A stretch of 64,000 bases of DNA. It comes from Stigmatella ashevillena. GTDB lineage: Bacteria > Myxococcota > Myxococcia > Myxococcales > Myxococcaceae. Positions within the stretch are counted from its first letter, which is position 1. Each line of letters starts with the position of its first letter. The position numbers and the translations under genes are program-made. The stretch covers positions 434,001 to 498,000 of the forward strand of contig NZ_JAQNDM010000002.1 in the NCBI RefSeq assembly GCF_028368975.1, in the 5' to 3' direction. Positions 19,819-28,195 of the stretch are shown here, piece after piece. Under the pieces are notes generated by a model. That model was given only the letters and a program-made list of their open reading frames with translations. It had not been told where the DNA came from and made no database searches.

Positions 19819-21993
19819 TCAGAAATCGCTCTCGCCGGAGATGTGCTCCGGGTGGCCGCAGATGGCCTGGGCGGCCTGGAGTCCGGACATCACCGCCGCC
19901 TCCACGCACCCGCAGTTGAGCCCTGTGAGCGTCCAATCTCCGGCCAGGTACAGCCCCTGGTAGTCCGACTCGTGCGAGCCGAGCCGGGCCGCGGTCGAGC
20001 CGGGCAGCGACAGCACGTAGCGCTCGGAGGGATCGATGTTGGCCTTCCAGAACTGGCTGTCGAAGCGCGCCGCGCCCTGGCGCGAGCCATCCAGGTCCAC
20101 GAGCAGCTCCCAGTCCAGGGCCGTGGGGTTGTAACCCGTCGCCCGGGGCCACAGCGCGCCCGTCCGCTCCCGGAACCAGCGCAGGGCAATGTCCTTCAGC
20201 CGCTCGTGCTCCCGCCGGGGAAAATCCGTGTCGGAGAAAGGCGGAATCTCGGGCGCGTCCTTCAGCGGCGCGGTGAAGTAGGCCAGGTCCTTGACGGTGC
20301 CGGGCGGCCACTGCTCGCGCGGAAGGAGCTGCGCCATGTCCGCGTAGGTGTTCAGCGGCTCGGCGTAGGAGGTGGCCACGGTGGGCTCCTCCCGCCACCC
20401 CAACCCTTCCAGGGTGCGCGACAGCCAGAGCTGCACGCCCAGGGTCTGGTTCGTCTGGAGCGCCTCCACCATCCGTTGCCAGCGCGGGCTGTGCTCCATC
20501 AGCTCCTGGCACACATAGGGAAAGGCCCCCAAAGAGATGCCCATCACCAGCACGTCATAATCCCGGCCGCGCTCCAGGGTGACGCGCTGCTCGCCCTTCC
20601 AGGCAGGAGCCCAGGCGGACTCCAGGTTGATGCCGGAGGCTTCGAGCTCCTCGCCATCCACGATCTGCTCATAGCGCGGCCGGTCGGGCCAGCAGGGCAA
20701 GCCGAGCACGTCCACCAGGGGCTGGTAGCCGGCCGAAGGATCCTTCAACGCCACCTGCTGGATCATCTCCACCCGGTCCACGTTGCGTGTCAGGGGGTGG
20801 GCGCGCAGCTGGGTCACCTTGTGGAAGAGGCGGAACTGCACCCCGCGCCGCTTCAGCACCTCGTAGAGGGGCGCGAACACCACGTCCCCCATGCCCGCGC
20901 GCATCTTGTAGAAGATGGCGCCTTTGTACGTGAGCGCCATGCGCAGCAGGAAGCGCGTGGCCACGCCCGCCGCCAGGAACTGCTGGGAGGGGTCTCCCTT
21001 CACGTAGGCAAACAGCAGGGTGTACACCCCCTGAACGATGGGGGCCCGGTACAGCGTGAAGTCACTGGCGCCGTGGCGCGCGAGCCAGACCCGGAAGTCC
21101 TCGCCATCGAGGCCGTTGAAGCCCGTCTCCAGCACCCCGTCCCTCAGGATCCCCCGGGCGATGACGAGCCCCAGCTCCAGCAGCGCCCAGAGCTTGCGCA
21201 CCGCGCTGTTCTCCCAGTTCCGGACGATGCGCGCCGACAACCGGCTCCAGGCCTCCTCGACGAGCCAGAGAATCGCCTGGAGGTGATTCGCGTCCGGCTC
21301 CCCTCGCCCTCGGGGCAGCCGGGCGGCGAGCTGCTGCGCCAGTTGGAGCGTGCGGCCGATGCCAGGGACCGCGCCTTTGGGGATGCTCGGCAGCCCCAGG
21401 GCACGCATCACACCCTCGATCTTGGTGGGCAGCGACTCGGGAGCGGGCGTCGCCGCCGCGAGGCCGGCGCCCGGCCCACTGCGCAGCTGCTCCACCAACG
21501 CCTGAAGCCCCTTGTCCAGGGTATCAGCGAGCGCATGAGGCTCCATGCCCTCCCCCACCCCCGGTTCCTTGAGGTTGGTGGGAAAGTGGAAGTTCCAGTC
21601 CACCCAATCGGTGGGCGTCCGCTCGAACAGGGTGATGACGGAGTGCTTCTTGAAGGCCTCGTCCAGGGTGGCCAGCGGCGCGCCCCGGGGACGGCCCAGC
21701 TCTCCATAGACCCGCCGCATCATCCGGAAGGCGTTCTCGTAGTGGCCCATCCAGACGTGGAGGCCATGCTCCTCGATGCGCTGGGCCACATCCGGGTTGC
21801 GCCCGCTGGCCCCCTTGCCTCCCAACCGCCAGCCCAGGCTGTAGAGGATGACCTCGTACTGATCCTTCCACCCCGGGGCGTTGGTCAGCCCGTACGCCGC
21901 CGTCATGGCGCCCACGCCGCCGCCCAGGATGACGATCCTCCGCTTGCGGCCGTGAGGCGCCGCCTGTCTCGAACTCATCACCCTCTCGCTCAT
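19819..21993 (-). CDS. FAD-dependent oxidoreductase, phytoene-desaturase/amine-oxidase superfamily (copy 2)
   Basis: 724-residue predicted flavoenzyme. An N-terminal dinucleotide-binding motif VILGGGVGAMTAAYGL (about 19-34) and the downstream GWRLGGKGASGR segment mark the FAD site. The substrate-side motif EEHGLHVWMGHYENAFRMM and the C-terminal FAD motif YLAGDWTLTGLNCGCVEAAV are shared with carotenoid desaturases and hydroxysqualene dehydroxylase-type enzymes. The central 200 or so residues are a helical insertion not found in typical members. The ATG at 21993 forms an ATGA overlap with the preceding gene. It is a clear paralogue of 21990-24149 and is the last gene of the operon. The substrate is unknown. 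Confidence 0.82.
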   Translation of the reverse strand: MSERVMSSRQAAPHGRKRRIVILGGGVGAMTAAYGLTNAPGWKDQYEVILYSLGWRLGGKGASGRNPDVAQRIEEHGLHVWMGHYENAFRMMRRVYGELGRPRGAPLATLDEAFKKHSVITLFERTPTDWVDWNFHFPTNLKEPGVGEGMEPHALADTLDKGLQALVEQLRSGPGAGLAAATPAPESLPTKIEGVMRALGLPSIPKGAVPGIGRTLQLAQQLAARLPRGRGEPDANHLQAILWLVEEAWSRLSARIVRNWENSAVRKLWALLELGLVIARGILRDGVLETGFNGLDGEDFRVWLARHGASDFTLYRAPIVQGVYTLLFAYVKGDPSQQFLAAGVATRFLLRMALTYKGAIFYKMRAGMGDVVFAPLYEVLKRRGVQFRLFHKVTQLRAHPLTRNVDRVEMIQQVALKDPSAGYQPLVDVLGLPCWPDRPRYEQIVDGEELEASGINLESAWAPAWKGEQRVTLERGRDYDVLVMGISLGAFPYVCQELMEHSPRWQRMVEALQTNQTLGVQLWLSRTLEGLGWREEPTVATSYAEPLNTYADMAQLLPREQWPPGTVKDLAYFTAPLKDAPEIPPFSDTDFPRREHERLKDIALRWFRERTGALWPRATGYNPTALDWELLVDLDGSRQGAARFDSQFWKANIDPSERYVLSLPGSTAARLGSHESDYQGLYLAGDWTLTGLNCGCVEAAVMSGLQAAQAICGHPEHISGESDF

Positions 21994-24149
21994 CGGTACC
22001 AGAACGCCTCTCCGGAGATGGGCAGCGGCTGCCCGGTCACGGCGCGGCACGCGAGCATGCCGGAGATGACGGCTCCCTCCGCCGCGCCGATGTAGAAGCC
22101 GTTGTCCACCCAGTCTCCACAGATGGCCAGGTTGACGAAGCCGGTGCGGTCCGGACGGATCCGGGCCTTGGACGTTCCGGGCAAGGACAAGGTGTAGCGC
22201 TCGCTGGGATCCACGTTGGCGCGCCAGTACTGCGTCTCGAAGCGCGCTTCCCCCTGCCCGCCATTCGAGGGCACCAGCAGCGTCCAGTCGAACACGCCGG
22301 GCGCCTTCGGCTGGGTCGAGCGCGGCCAGAGCACCCCAATGTCATGGCTGAGGAAGTGAACCGCCTCTTTCCGGGCCCGCTCGGTCTCCTGCGCCGGAAA
22401 GCCGTGCGCGTCCGGAGGAGGAGGCTGCGAGGGGCCAGGCAGGGGGCCGCAGAAGTAGGCCACGGTGCGAGGCGCGTTGGGCTGGGCCCAGCCCTCCCGG
22501 GGCAGCAGGTTCGTCATGTCCGCCCACGTATCGATGGGCTCGACATACCCGGTGAGCATGGGGCTGCCCACGGTCCAGCCCAGGGAGCTCAAATCCTTCG
22601 AGACCCAGAGCTGGAAGGACTGCGTCTGGATGGTGGCCACCTGGTCCACCATCCGCCGCCACATGGCGCTCTTTTCGAGGAGGCTCGGACACAGGAAGGG
22701 CACCGAGGCCACCGGGATGCCAAAGACCACATGGTCGAAGTCCCTGCCCACCTCCAGGACCCGCTCCTCCACGCTCTTCCACGGCGTATAGAAGGACTCC
22801 AGGTTCACGCCCTCCCGGAGGAGCTGTTCGCCCTGGACGATCTGATCCCACAGGGGCTGGCTGGGCCAGCACGGCAGGTTCTTCACGACGATGAAGGGCT
22901 GATACTCCTGCGATGGATCCTTCAGATCCACCTGGCGCCCGATGCGGATCTGCCGGATCTGCGGGCGGCCCGTCACATCGTCGGCGACCAACTCCTCCAC
23001 CCGGTGGAAGAACTCGAAGCGAACCCCGTTCTTGCGGCAGGCCTCGTAGAGCGGCACGAAGATGACGTCTCCCATGGAGGCGGCGAACTCGTAGGCGATG
23101 TGCCCCTGGTAGGTCAGACCGATGCGAAGCAGCGCCCGGAGCGCGCTGCCCGCGCCAATGGACTGCCGATCCGGATCGCCGTCCACCATGGACATGGCCG
23201 CGTCATAGATGGCACGGGACAGCGCCGAGCGCAGCGTCAAGTCACTGGCCCCGTGCTTCGCCAGCCACGCGCGGTAGTCGAGCCCGTCAATGGCGTTGAA
23301 TCCCTTGACGAACACCTGATCCGAGAGAATGCCGACGAGGTTGGCCACCAGGAAGTCCAGCCCCACGCAGAGCTGGAAGAACAAGAAGTTCGACTCGAGC
23401 AGGGGCGTGAACCGGATCCACAGCCAACGCAGGAAGCCTCGGAGCGTGTCGAGGAGCGCGCCTTCCGGCACCCCTCGTGCCTCCACCCTTCCCCGGAGCA
23501 CCGCGACGATGTGCCCCTGGGCTTGCTCCAGCAGCGTCTGGCCCTCCAGCACCAGCTTCCGCACGGTCAGGAGCAGGTCGGTCCCCCGCTCCATCTTCTC
23601 CGCCAATATCGCCTGGAGCGTGTCGAGAAACCCCTGGGCCGTCTCTTGTCCCGCCGTGCCCACCAGAAGGCTCTGGGCCCGGTCGAAGAGCTCCAGGACG
23701 GTCTGGAACAGCAGCCCGAGGATCTCCTGGGTGGAGTCGATGCTGTCGGACTCCCCCGGCAAGAGGGCATTCGACGGAAACGGAATGACCCAGCGCTGCC
23801 ACTTTCCCTGCACGAGCTCCTGCAGGGCCATGAGATCCCTGGGCAGGAAGGCCTGCTCGAAGGTGGCCAGTGGCATCGTCGAGGGCCGGTTCATCTCCCG
23901 GTAGCACTCCCGCATCAACCGGAAGGCGTTCTCGTAGAAGCCCCAGAAGATGTGGAGCCCATGCTCTTCGATGCGCCCATGCGGCCCCCGGCCACTGGCC
24001 CCCTTACTACCCAGCCGCCAGCCCACTTGGTAGACGGTGACTTCGTACTGCGCGCGCAGCTCGGGCGTCCGGGACAGATAATAGGCCGTGGTGAGGGCTC
24101 CCGCGCCGCCTCCCAGCACCACCACCTTCTTGCGCGGGGGCGCTGTCAT
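21990..24149 (-). CDS. FAD-dependent oxidoreductase, phytoene-desaturase/amine-oxidase superfamily (copy 1)
   Basis: 719-residue paralogue of the downstream gene. FAD-binding motif VVLGGGAGALTTAYYL lies near residue 10. The family motif EEHGLHIFWGFYENAFRLM is near 60, and the C-terminal FAD motif NLAICGDWVDNGFYIGAAEG is near 680. A long helical insertion (about 120-320) separates the nucleotide-binding and catalytic parts and has hydrophobic helices (LFFQLCVGLDFLVANLVGIL) that could bind membrane or lipid. The ATG at 24149 overlaps the upstream stop by ATGA, and its own stop overlaps the next start in the same way, so translation is probably coupled along the operon. Oxidation or desaturation of a lipidic substrate is plausible but unproven. 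Confidence 0.82.
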   Translation of the reverse strand: MTAPPRKKVVVLGGGAGALTTAYYLSRTPELRAQYEVTVYQVGWRLGSKGASGRGPHGRIEEHGLHIFWGFYENAFRLMRECYREMNRPSTMPLATFEQAFLPRDLMALQELVQGKWQRWVIPFPSNALLPGESDSIDSTQEILGLLFQTVLELFDRAQSLLVGTAGQETAQGFLDTLQAILAEKMERGTDLLLTVRKLVLEGQTLLEQAQGHIVAVLRGRVEARGVPEGALLDTLRGFLRWLWIRFTPLLESNFLFFQLCVGLDFLVANLVGILSDQVFVKGFNAIDGLDYRAWLAKHGASDLTLRSALSRAIYDAAMSMVDGDPDRQSIGAGSALRALLRIGLTYQGHIAYEFAASMGDVIFVPLYEACRKNGVRFEFFHRVEELVADDVTGRPQIRQIRIGRQVDLKDPSQEYQPFIVVKNLPCWPSQPLWDQIVQGEQLLREGVNLESFYTPWKSVEERVLEVGRDFDHVVFGIPVASVPFLCPSLLEKSAMWRRMVDQVATIQTQSFQLWVSKDLSSLGWTVGSPMLTGYVEPIDTWADMTNLLPREGWAQPNAPRTVAYFCGPLPGPSQPPPPDAHGFPAQETERARKEAVHFLSHDIGVLWPRSTQPKAPGVFDWTLLVPSNGGQGEARFETQYWRANVDPSERYTLSLPGTSKARIRPDRTGFVNLAICGDWVDNGFYIGAAEGAVISGMLACRAVTGQPLPISGEAFWYR

Positions 24150-25132
24150 GTACCGCTCCAGATGAGGTGACCTTCGTTGAGCCGGAAATCGAACTGGAGC
24201 TGAATCGCGCCCGCGATGGACACCTGCCCCCGGGCGTTGAGCTCCAACCCGAGATCCTCCGCGATCGGTTGGCTGGCCAGCGAATCGATCGTCAACCGGA
24301 AGCGCTTCGGCAGCAGCCGCAGCCCCCGGAGTTTGATCTGGTCGGCCGCCGCGCCCACGATGGCCTGGTAACACGCCCCCGTGGTCGTCCCGACGTCCCG
24401 GAACTGCTTGAGGAAGACCATGGGAAGGGAGGGACGGAACAGGAAGTCGACGATCCGGGAGCCCATCTCGAAGTTGAAGTCGAGCAACGGGCCGAGCTCA
24501 TCCCGGAGCAAACCCACCTGCTGGAGCAGGTTGTCCGCCTGGAACGCCCCCGCCACCTCCTGCGCGAAGGGCTGGCCATCCGCCCGCTCGAGCAGGAGCA
24601 GCCGGGCCACCTCGGCCCGCGTGTCTGGGCGGAAGGTGCGGTACGCCAGGGTCCTCACCTCGAACGCCCCCGCATCCTGTCCTGTCCCGGGCATGCGAAT
24701 GTCGGCGGCCTGCTTCGGAAAGCCGTAGAGCTCTCGCCCTCCCGCCACGGCCCACGGGTTGTCCGTGTAGATGTAGGGAACGAACAGCTCCACACGCTTG
24801 CACAGCTCGTCCGCACCGTGCCGCTGGTAGTCGCTGGCGGCGATCCAGAACGTCACCTCTCGCTCCGAGGTGTAGCCCCAGTCCTGGAACCCCTCCGCCG
24901 CCGAGGACAACCGTCCCACATGCTGGAAGGTCAGGATGACGAACGGCAACCGGGGGCGGTAGTGGACCGCGCCGCCCGAGGGCTCATTGAGGAACGTGTC
25001 GCAGAGCGCCTGAAGCCTGTCCTGCTTCCCCTTGAGGAAGAAGATGAACTGGGTGACGTCCTGGCACAGGCTCGGCGGGGGGAAGACCTGGAGCGACGGG
25101 CTGTCGACGTATTTCCTGCCCGGCGGGCGCAT
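24146..25132 (-). CDS. Acetoacetate decarboxylase-fold protein (first of two)
   Basis: 328-residue protein of the acetoacetate-decarboxylase (ADC)-like fold. The signature GRELYGFPKQAADI is present: Lys140 would be the Schiff-base lysine, but the neighbouring second lysine of true ADC is Gln141. The N-terminal start is the ATG at 25132, which shares one base with the stop of the preceding paralogue. The family includes decarboxylases, aldolase/dehydratase-like enzymes and non-enzymatic members, so the reaction cannot be named. The tightly coupled position before two flavoenzymes suggests that the pair acts in the same pathway. Confidence 0.72.
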   Translation of the reverse strand: MRPPGRKYVDSPSLQVFPPPSLCQDVTQFIFFLKGKQDRLQALCDTFLNEPSGGAVHYRPRLPFVILTFQHVGRLSSAAEGFQDWGYTSEREVTFWIAASDYQRHGADELCKRVELFVPYIYTDNPWAVAGGRELYGFPKQAADIRMPGTGQDAGAFEVRTLAYRTFRPDTRAEVARLLLLERADGQPFAQEVAGAFQADNLLQQVGLLRDELGPLLDFNFEMGSRIVDFLFRPSLPMVFLKQFRDVGTTTGACYQAIVGAAADQIKLRGLRLLPKRFRLTIDSLASQPIAEDLGLELNARGQVSIAGAIQLQFDFRLNEGHLIWSGT

Positions 25133-26013
25133 CAGCCCTCCCGGCCGTGCCAGTTGAGGGGCTTGGGCATCACGAAGCGGACATCGGGCAGGTACTGCAC
25201 CAACTGGGGCGTGTAGCGCATCTGCACGAGCGCGCGGCCCAGCGTGCTCTCGCTGGAGAGCGAAAACACGTCTCCCTCTCCGAAGAGCCTCAAGCGGGAT
25301 TCCATTTCGAAGTGCATGACGTTGCGTGTCTGGAAGACTTCCTTGGGGGTGACGAAGCCGATGGAGATGCGCTGGTTCTCCGCCGGCTCCTGCGGGTAGC
25401 GCACGCGGCCCTGGGCCAGTTTCTTCCCCTCGCAAGCAACCTCGAACTGACACCACGGCTCGGAGAAGGCGATGTGCACGGGCTGGGGCGATGGGTGCTT
25501 GGCGTGGCCATGAACCTCGCGGCCGAAGTCGATGGGGATCTGCTCATCGAGGATCAACTTGTAACAAAGCGTGGTGACATCGGGATGCGACAACGGCTGG
25601 AGCAATTCCAGCGGCGAGTGGACCGCCACCTCGAGAGGCTTCAGCGACACCATGAAGGTGACGATGAACTCCTTGTAAGGGCCACAAGAGGTGTCGTGGT
25701 AGTGGGCCACCCAGATCGACACGGCGCACTGGCCGCCCCCGATGGAGACGGGCTGGTAACGCTGTCCCGCGAGCAGACTCCGAGCGGCTTCGATGTCCGC
25801 GGGCCCATAGAGCACCACCATGTCCGCGGAGCGGCAGACGTAGGGAATCGAGCAGAGGGCCCCTGAGGAGAGTTCGTACGTCTCGGTGGAGGGATAGGCG
25901 TCGAACAGAGAAGACTCGGACAGCGGCATCTGCATGAGAGGGACCTCTATTGGCCGCGCGGCATGCACGGACATCCACGGGTTGTCACTGCCCCCCACTG
26001 GGATGAGCTTCAC
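25132..26013 (-). CDS. Acetoacetate decarboxylase-fold protein (second paralogue)
   Basis: 293-residue ADC-like protein. The hallmark region is FGREVHGHAKHPSP: Lys172 lines up with the Schiff-base lysine, but the usual Phe-Pro before it is His-Ala and the second lysine is His173. An ADC-type core motif YHDTSCGPYKEFIVTFMV lies near 105-122. No signal peptide is seen. It begins 5 bp after the stop of the kinase-receiver-cyclase gene and overlaps the next ADC gene by one base, so it is the second gene of a five-gene operon. Sequence similarity to the first ADC protein is low but the motif order is the same. The function is unknown. Confidence 0.7.
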   Translation of the reverse strand: MKLIPVGGSDNPWMSVHAARPIEVPLMQMPLSESSLFDAYPSTETYELSSGALCSIPYVCRSADMVVLYGPADIEAARSLLAGQRYQPVSIGGGQCAVSIWVAHYHDTSCGPYKEFIVTFMVSLKPLEVAVHSPLELLQPLSHPDVTTLCYKLILDEQIPIDFGREVHGHAKHPSPQPVHIAFSEPWCQFEVACEGKKLAQGRVRYPQEPAENQRISIGFVTPKEVFQTRNVMHFEMESRLRLFGEGDVFSLSSESTLGRALVQMRYTPQLVQYLPDVRFVMPKPLNWHGREG

Positions 26014-26018
26014 AGGTG

Positions 26019-28016
26019 CTACTTCGGGTCTTGCGCCAGAAAAGCCTCCACGGGAGGGCTCCCCTGCGTGTTCGGCTTGGTCGCGGACTCATCGGGCAAT
26101 GTCGCCGCATGATAGGGCCCGATCACCTCGTAGACATTCACCGGCTCGTTGCTGCCCGGAAGGAGGCGCGCCGTGAGCAGTTGGCACCTGAAGCTCTCCG
26201 CCAACCGCTGGCTCAGTCGCTCGGTCACGAGGATCTGATCCCTCCCCGCCACGGAGGACAGGAGCCCCGCAGTGGTCACCACTTCTCCCAGGACGGCGTA
26301 CTCCAGCCGTCCCAGGTCATGGCTGCCCAGCCCACCGGCGACCACCTTGCCCGAGTCCAGCCCGATGCTGACGCCATGCCCATAGGGGGATTGATCTCCC
26401 GAGCGGAAGGCCCGCGTCTGGAGCTCCAGCCGGATGGACATGCACGCGGTCAACGCACGGAAGAGGTGCTCGTGGCCCCGGAACACGGCCACCACCGTGT
26501 CTCCCATGAACTTGTCCACCACCCCCTGCCGCGAGGTCAGCTCCGGGACGATGACATGGAGGTTCTCGTTCAGCTTCCGGACAATCCCCGCGGGCGACTC
26601 GTGGCGGGTGGCGGCGGTGAAGTCCTTGAAGCTGATGAACACCACCGTGGAGTCCACCCGCTCGCCAGACAGGGCCTCGCGCCCCTGGGTCAACGTGCGC
26701 AGCAGGGACAGGACCGTGCTCTGGACGAAGAGCGCCAGCAGCTCGTTCTCCTTGATGGAGCGGGCCATCTGGCGCAGCTCCCTCACGTGCCGGAGCGTCT
26801 TGTTCAGCGTCGTCTCGAGATCCTGGAAGTCGAGCGGCTTGACCAGGAAGTCGTAGGCCCCGCGATTCATCGCCGTGCGCAGGTTGGTCATGTCGCTGTA
26901 GGCCGACACGATGATGACCTTCGCGAGCGGATAGGCCTCGCTGACCCGGCTGAGCAGGGCCAGACCGTCCATGCGCGGCATGTTGATGTCGGTGACGATC
27001 ACCTCGATGTCGGGGTACTGGCGCAGCTTCTCCAGCGCGTTCTCGCCATCGGAGGCGAAGTAGAACTGGTAGACGTTGTCGCGGATCTGCCGGCGGAAGG
27101 CCTGCTTCAGCAGCATCTCCACGTCCGGCTCATCGTCCACCACCAGGATCCTCGCTGCCTGGGGCCGCTCCGCCGTCTTCACGATCGTCGCGAAGGCGGC
27201 GACCATCTCATGGGCGGACCCGAAGCGCTGGGTGGGATCCGGATGCAGGGCGCGCATGAAGAACCCGTCCAGCTCCGGGCTCAACCCCAGCTTCAGGGTG
27301 GAGGGCGCCACGTCCGGAGGGTGGAAGGTGCCAGACAGCAGGGGACCGACCAGCTCGATGGGAAAGGGAAACTGGCCGGTGAGGGCCCGGTAGATCACCA
27401 CGGAGATGGACCAGAGATCGCTGCGGTGATCGAGGGCGCGATCTCCGCGGATCTGCTCCGGGCTCATGTATCGCAGCGTGCCGATCATCCCATCCGAGGG
27501 TGTATCGAATGAGACTTCCTCGGGCCGCTGGACCAGCCGGGCCAGCCCGAAGTCGAGGATCTTCACCACCTCTTCGCCATCGACACGGGCCAGGAAGATG
27601 TTGGCGGGCTTGAGATCGCGGTGGACGATGCCGGCCGTGTGCGCGGCAGTCAATGCCTTGCCCACCTGGAGCAGCACCGCCGCCACCGAGGCGGGAGGGA
27701 TCTGCTGCTGCCGCCGCAGACGGGCCTCGAGATCCTCCCCGTCGAGCAACTCCATGACGATGTACGGGTCCTCGCCCTTGTCCAGGCCGAAGTCGTAGAT
27801 CTGCACCACGTTCGGGTGGCGGAACTGGGCGATGGCCCGCGCCTCCTGCTCGAATTGGCGCCGCGCCGAGTCCGAGGAGATGCGCAGCGAGGTGGTCAGC
27901 TTGAGCGCGACTTTGCGATCCAGTTGGGGATCATGCGCCAGCCAGATGGCACCCATGCCACCACCGGCGATCTTCTTCTCCAGGATGTACCTGCCACCCA
28001 CCTGGCGTCCCGACAT
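26019..28016 (-). CDS. Ser/Thr kinase - receiver - degenerate class III cyclase fusion
   Basis: 665-residue soluble signalling protein. Kinase domain 8-275 is complete: glycine loop IAGGGMGAIW, Lys39, HRDLKPAN with Asp134, DFG at 155-157, and a PEQ/DHRSDLWS core. A receiver domain follows (about 288-405) with acidic pair DDE, phospho-acceptor Asp343 and Lys393. A class III nucleotide-cyclase-like domain ends the protein (about 450-620). In that last domain the second metal Asp (506) and the substrate Lys (502) remain. The first metal Asp is Ser462, the conserved Asn is Thr581 and the catalytic Arg is Leu585, so cyclase activity is doubtful. It heads the ADC/FAD operon and probably senses or gates that pathway. 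Confidence 0.9.
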   Translation of the reverse strand: MSGRQVGGRYILEKKIAGGGMGAIWLAHDPQLDRKVALKLTTSLRISSDSARRQFEQEARAIAQFRHPNVVQIYDFGLDKGEDPYIVMELLDGEDLEARLRRQQQIPPASVAAVLLQVGKALTAAHTAGIVHRDLKPANIFLARVDGEEVVKILDFGLARLVQRPEEVSFDTPSDGMIGTLRYMSPEQIRGDRALDHRSDLWSISVVIYRALTGQFPFPIELVGPLLSGTFHPPDVAPSTLKLGLSPELDGFFMRALHPDPTQRFGSAHEMVAAFATIVKTAERPQAARILVVDDEPDVEMLLKQAFRRQIRDNVYQFYFASDGENALEKLRQYPDIEVIVTDINMPRMDGLALLSRVSEAYPLAKVIIVSAYSDMTNLRTAMNRGAYDFLVKPLDFQDLETTLNKTLRHVRELRQMARSIKENELLALFVQSTVLSLLRTLTQGREALSGERVDSTVVFISFKDFTAATRHESPAGIVRKLNENLHVIVPELTSRQGVVDKFMGDTVVAVFRGHEHLFRALTACMSIRLELQTRAFRSGDQSPYGHGVSIGLDSGKVVAGGLGSHDLGRLEYAVLGEVVTTAGLLSSVAGRDQILVTERLSQRLAESFRCQLLTARLLPGSNEPVNVYEVIGPYHAATLPDESATKPNTQGSPPVEAFLAQDPK

Positions 28017-28157
28017 GGACTGTCACCTGTGCTTGGTTGCTTCCCCTCATCACAGCACAACTTCCGTCGCTGACGTAGAGGGCGGTTCGTCCGGGGCATC
28101 CCGTCCTCCCAGGTTTCCGATTTTGAGACTCACTCTCCCCATTTTCCCGGGTTAAAA

Positions 28158-28195
28158 CATGTGACTTCCCGTTTTTCCTGGAGATGTGTCACATG
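28158..28195 (+). promoter_or_regulatory. Inverted repeat enclosing the RBS and start codon of the MBL gene
   Basis: Perfect 8-bp arms CATGTGAC (28158-28165) and GTCACATG (28188-28195) with a 22-nt loop. The right arm includes the ATG at 28193 and the loop holds the TGGAG ribosome-binding site. It could be an RNA hairpin controlling translation or a protein-binding site; the right arm is also part of an ATGTG-T-CACAT palindrome. Confidence 0.45.
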
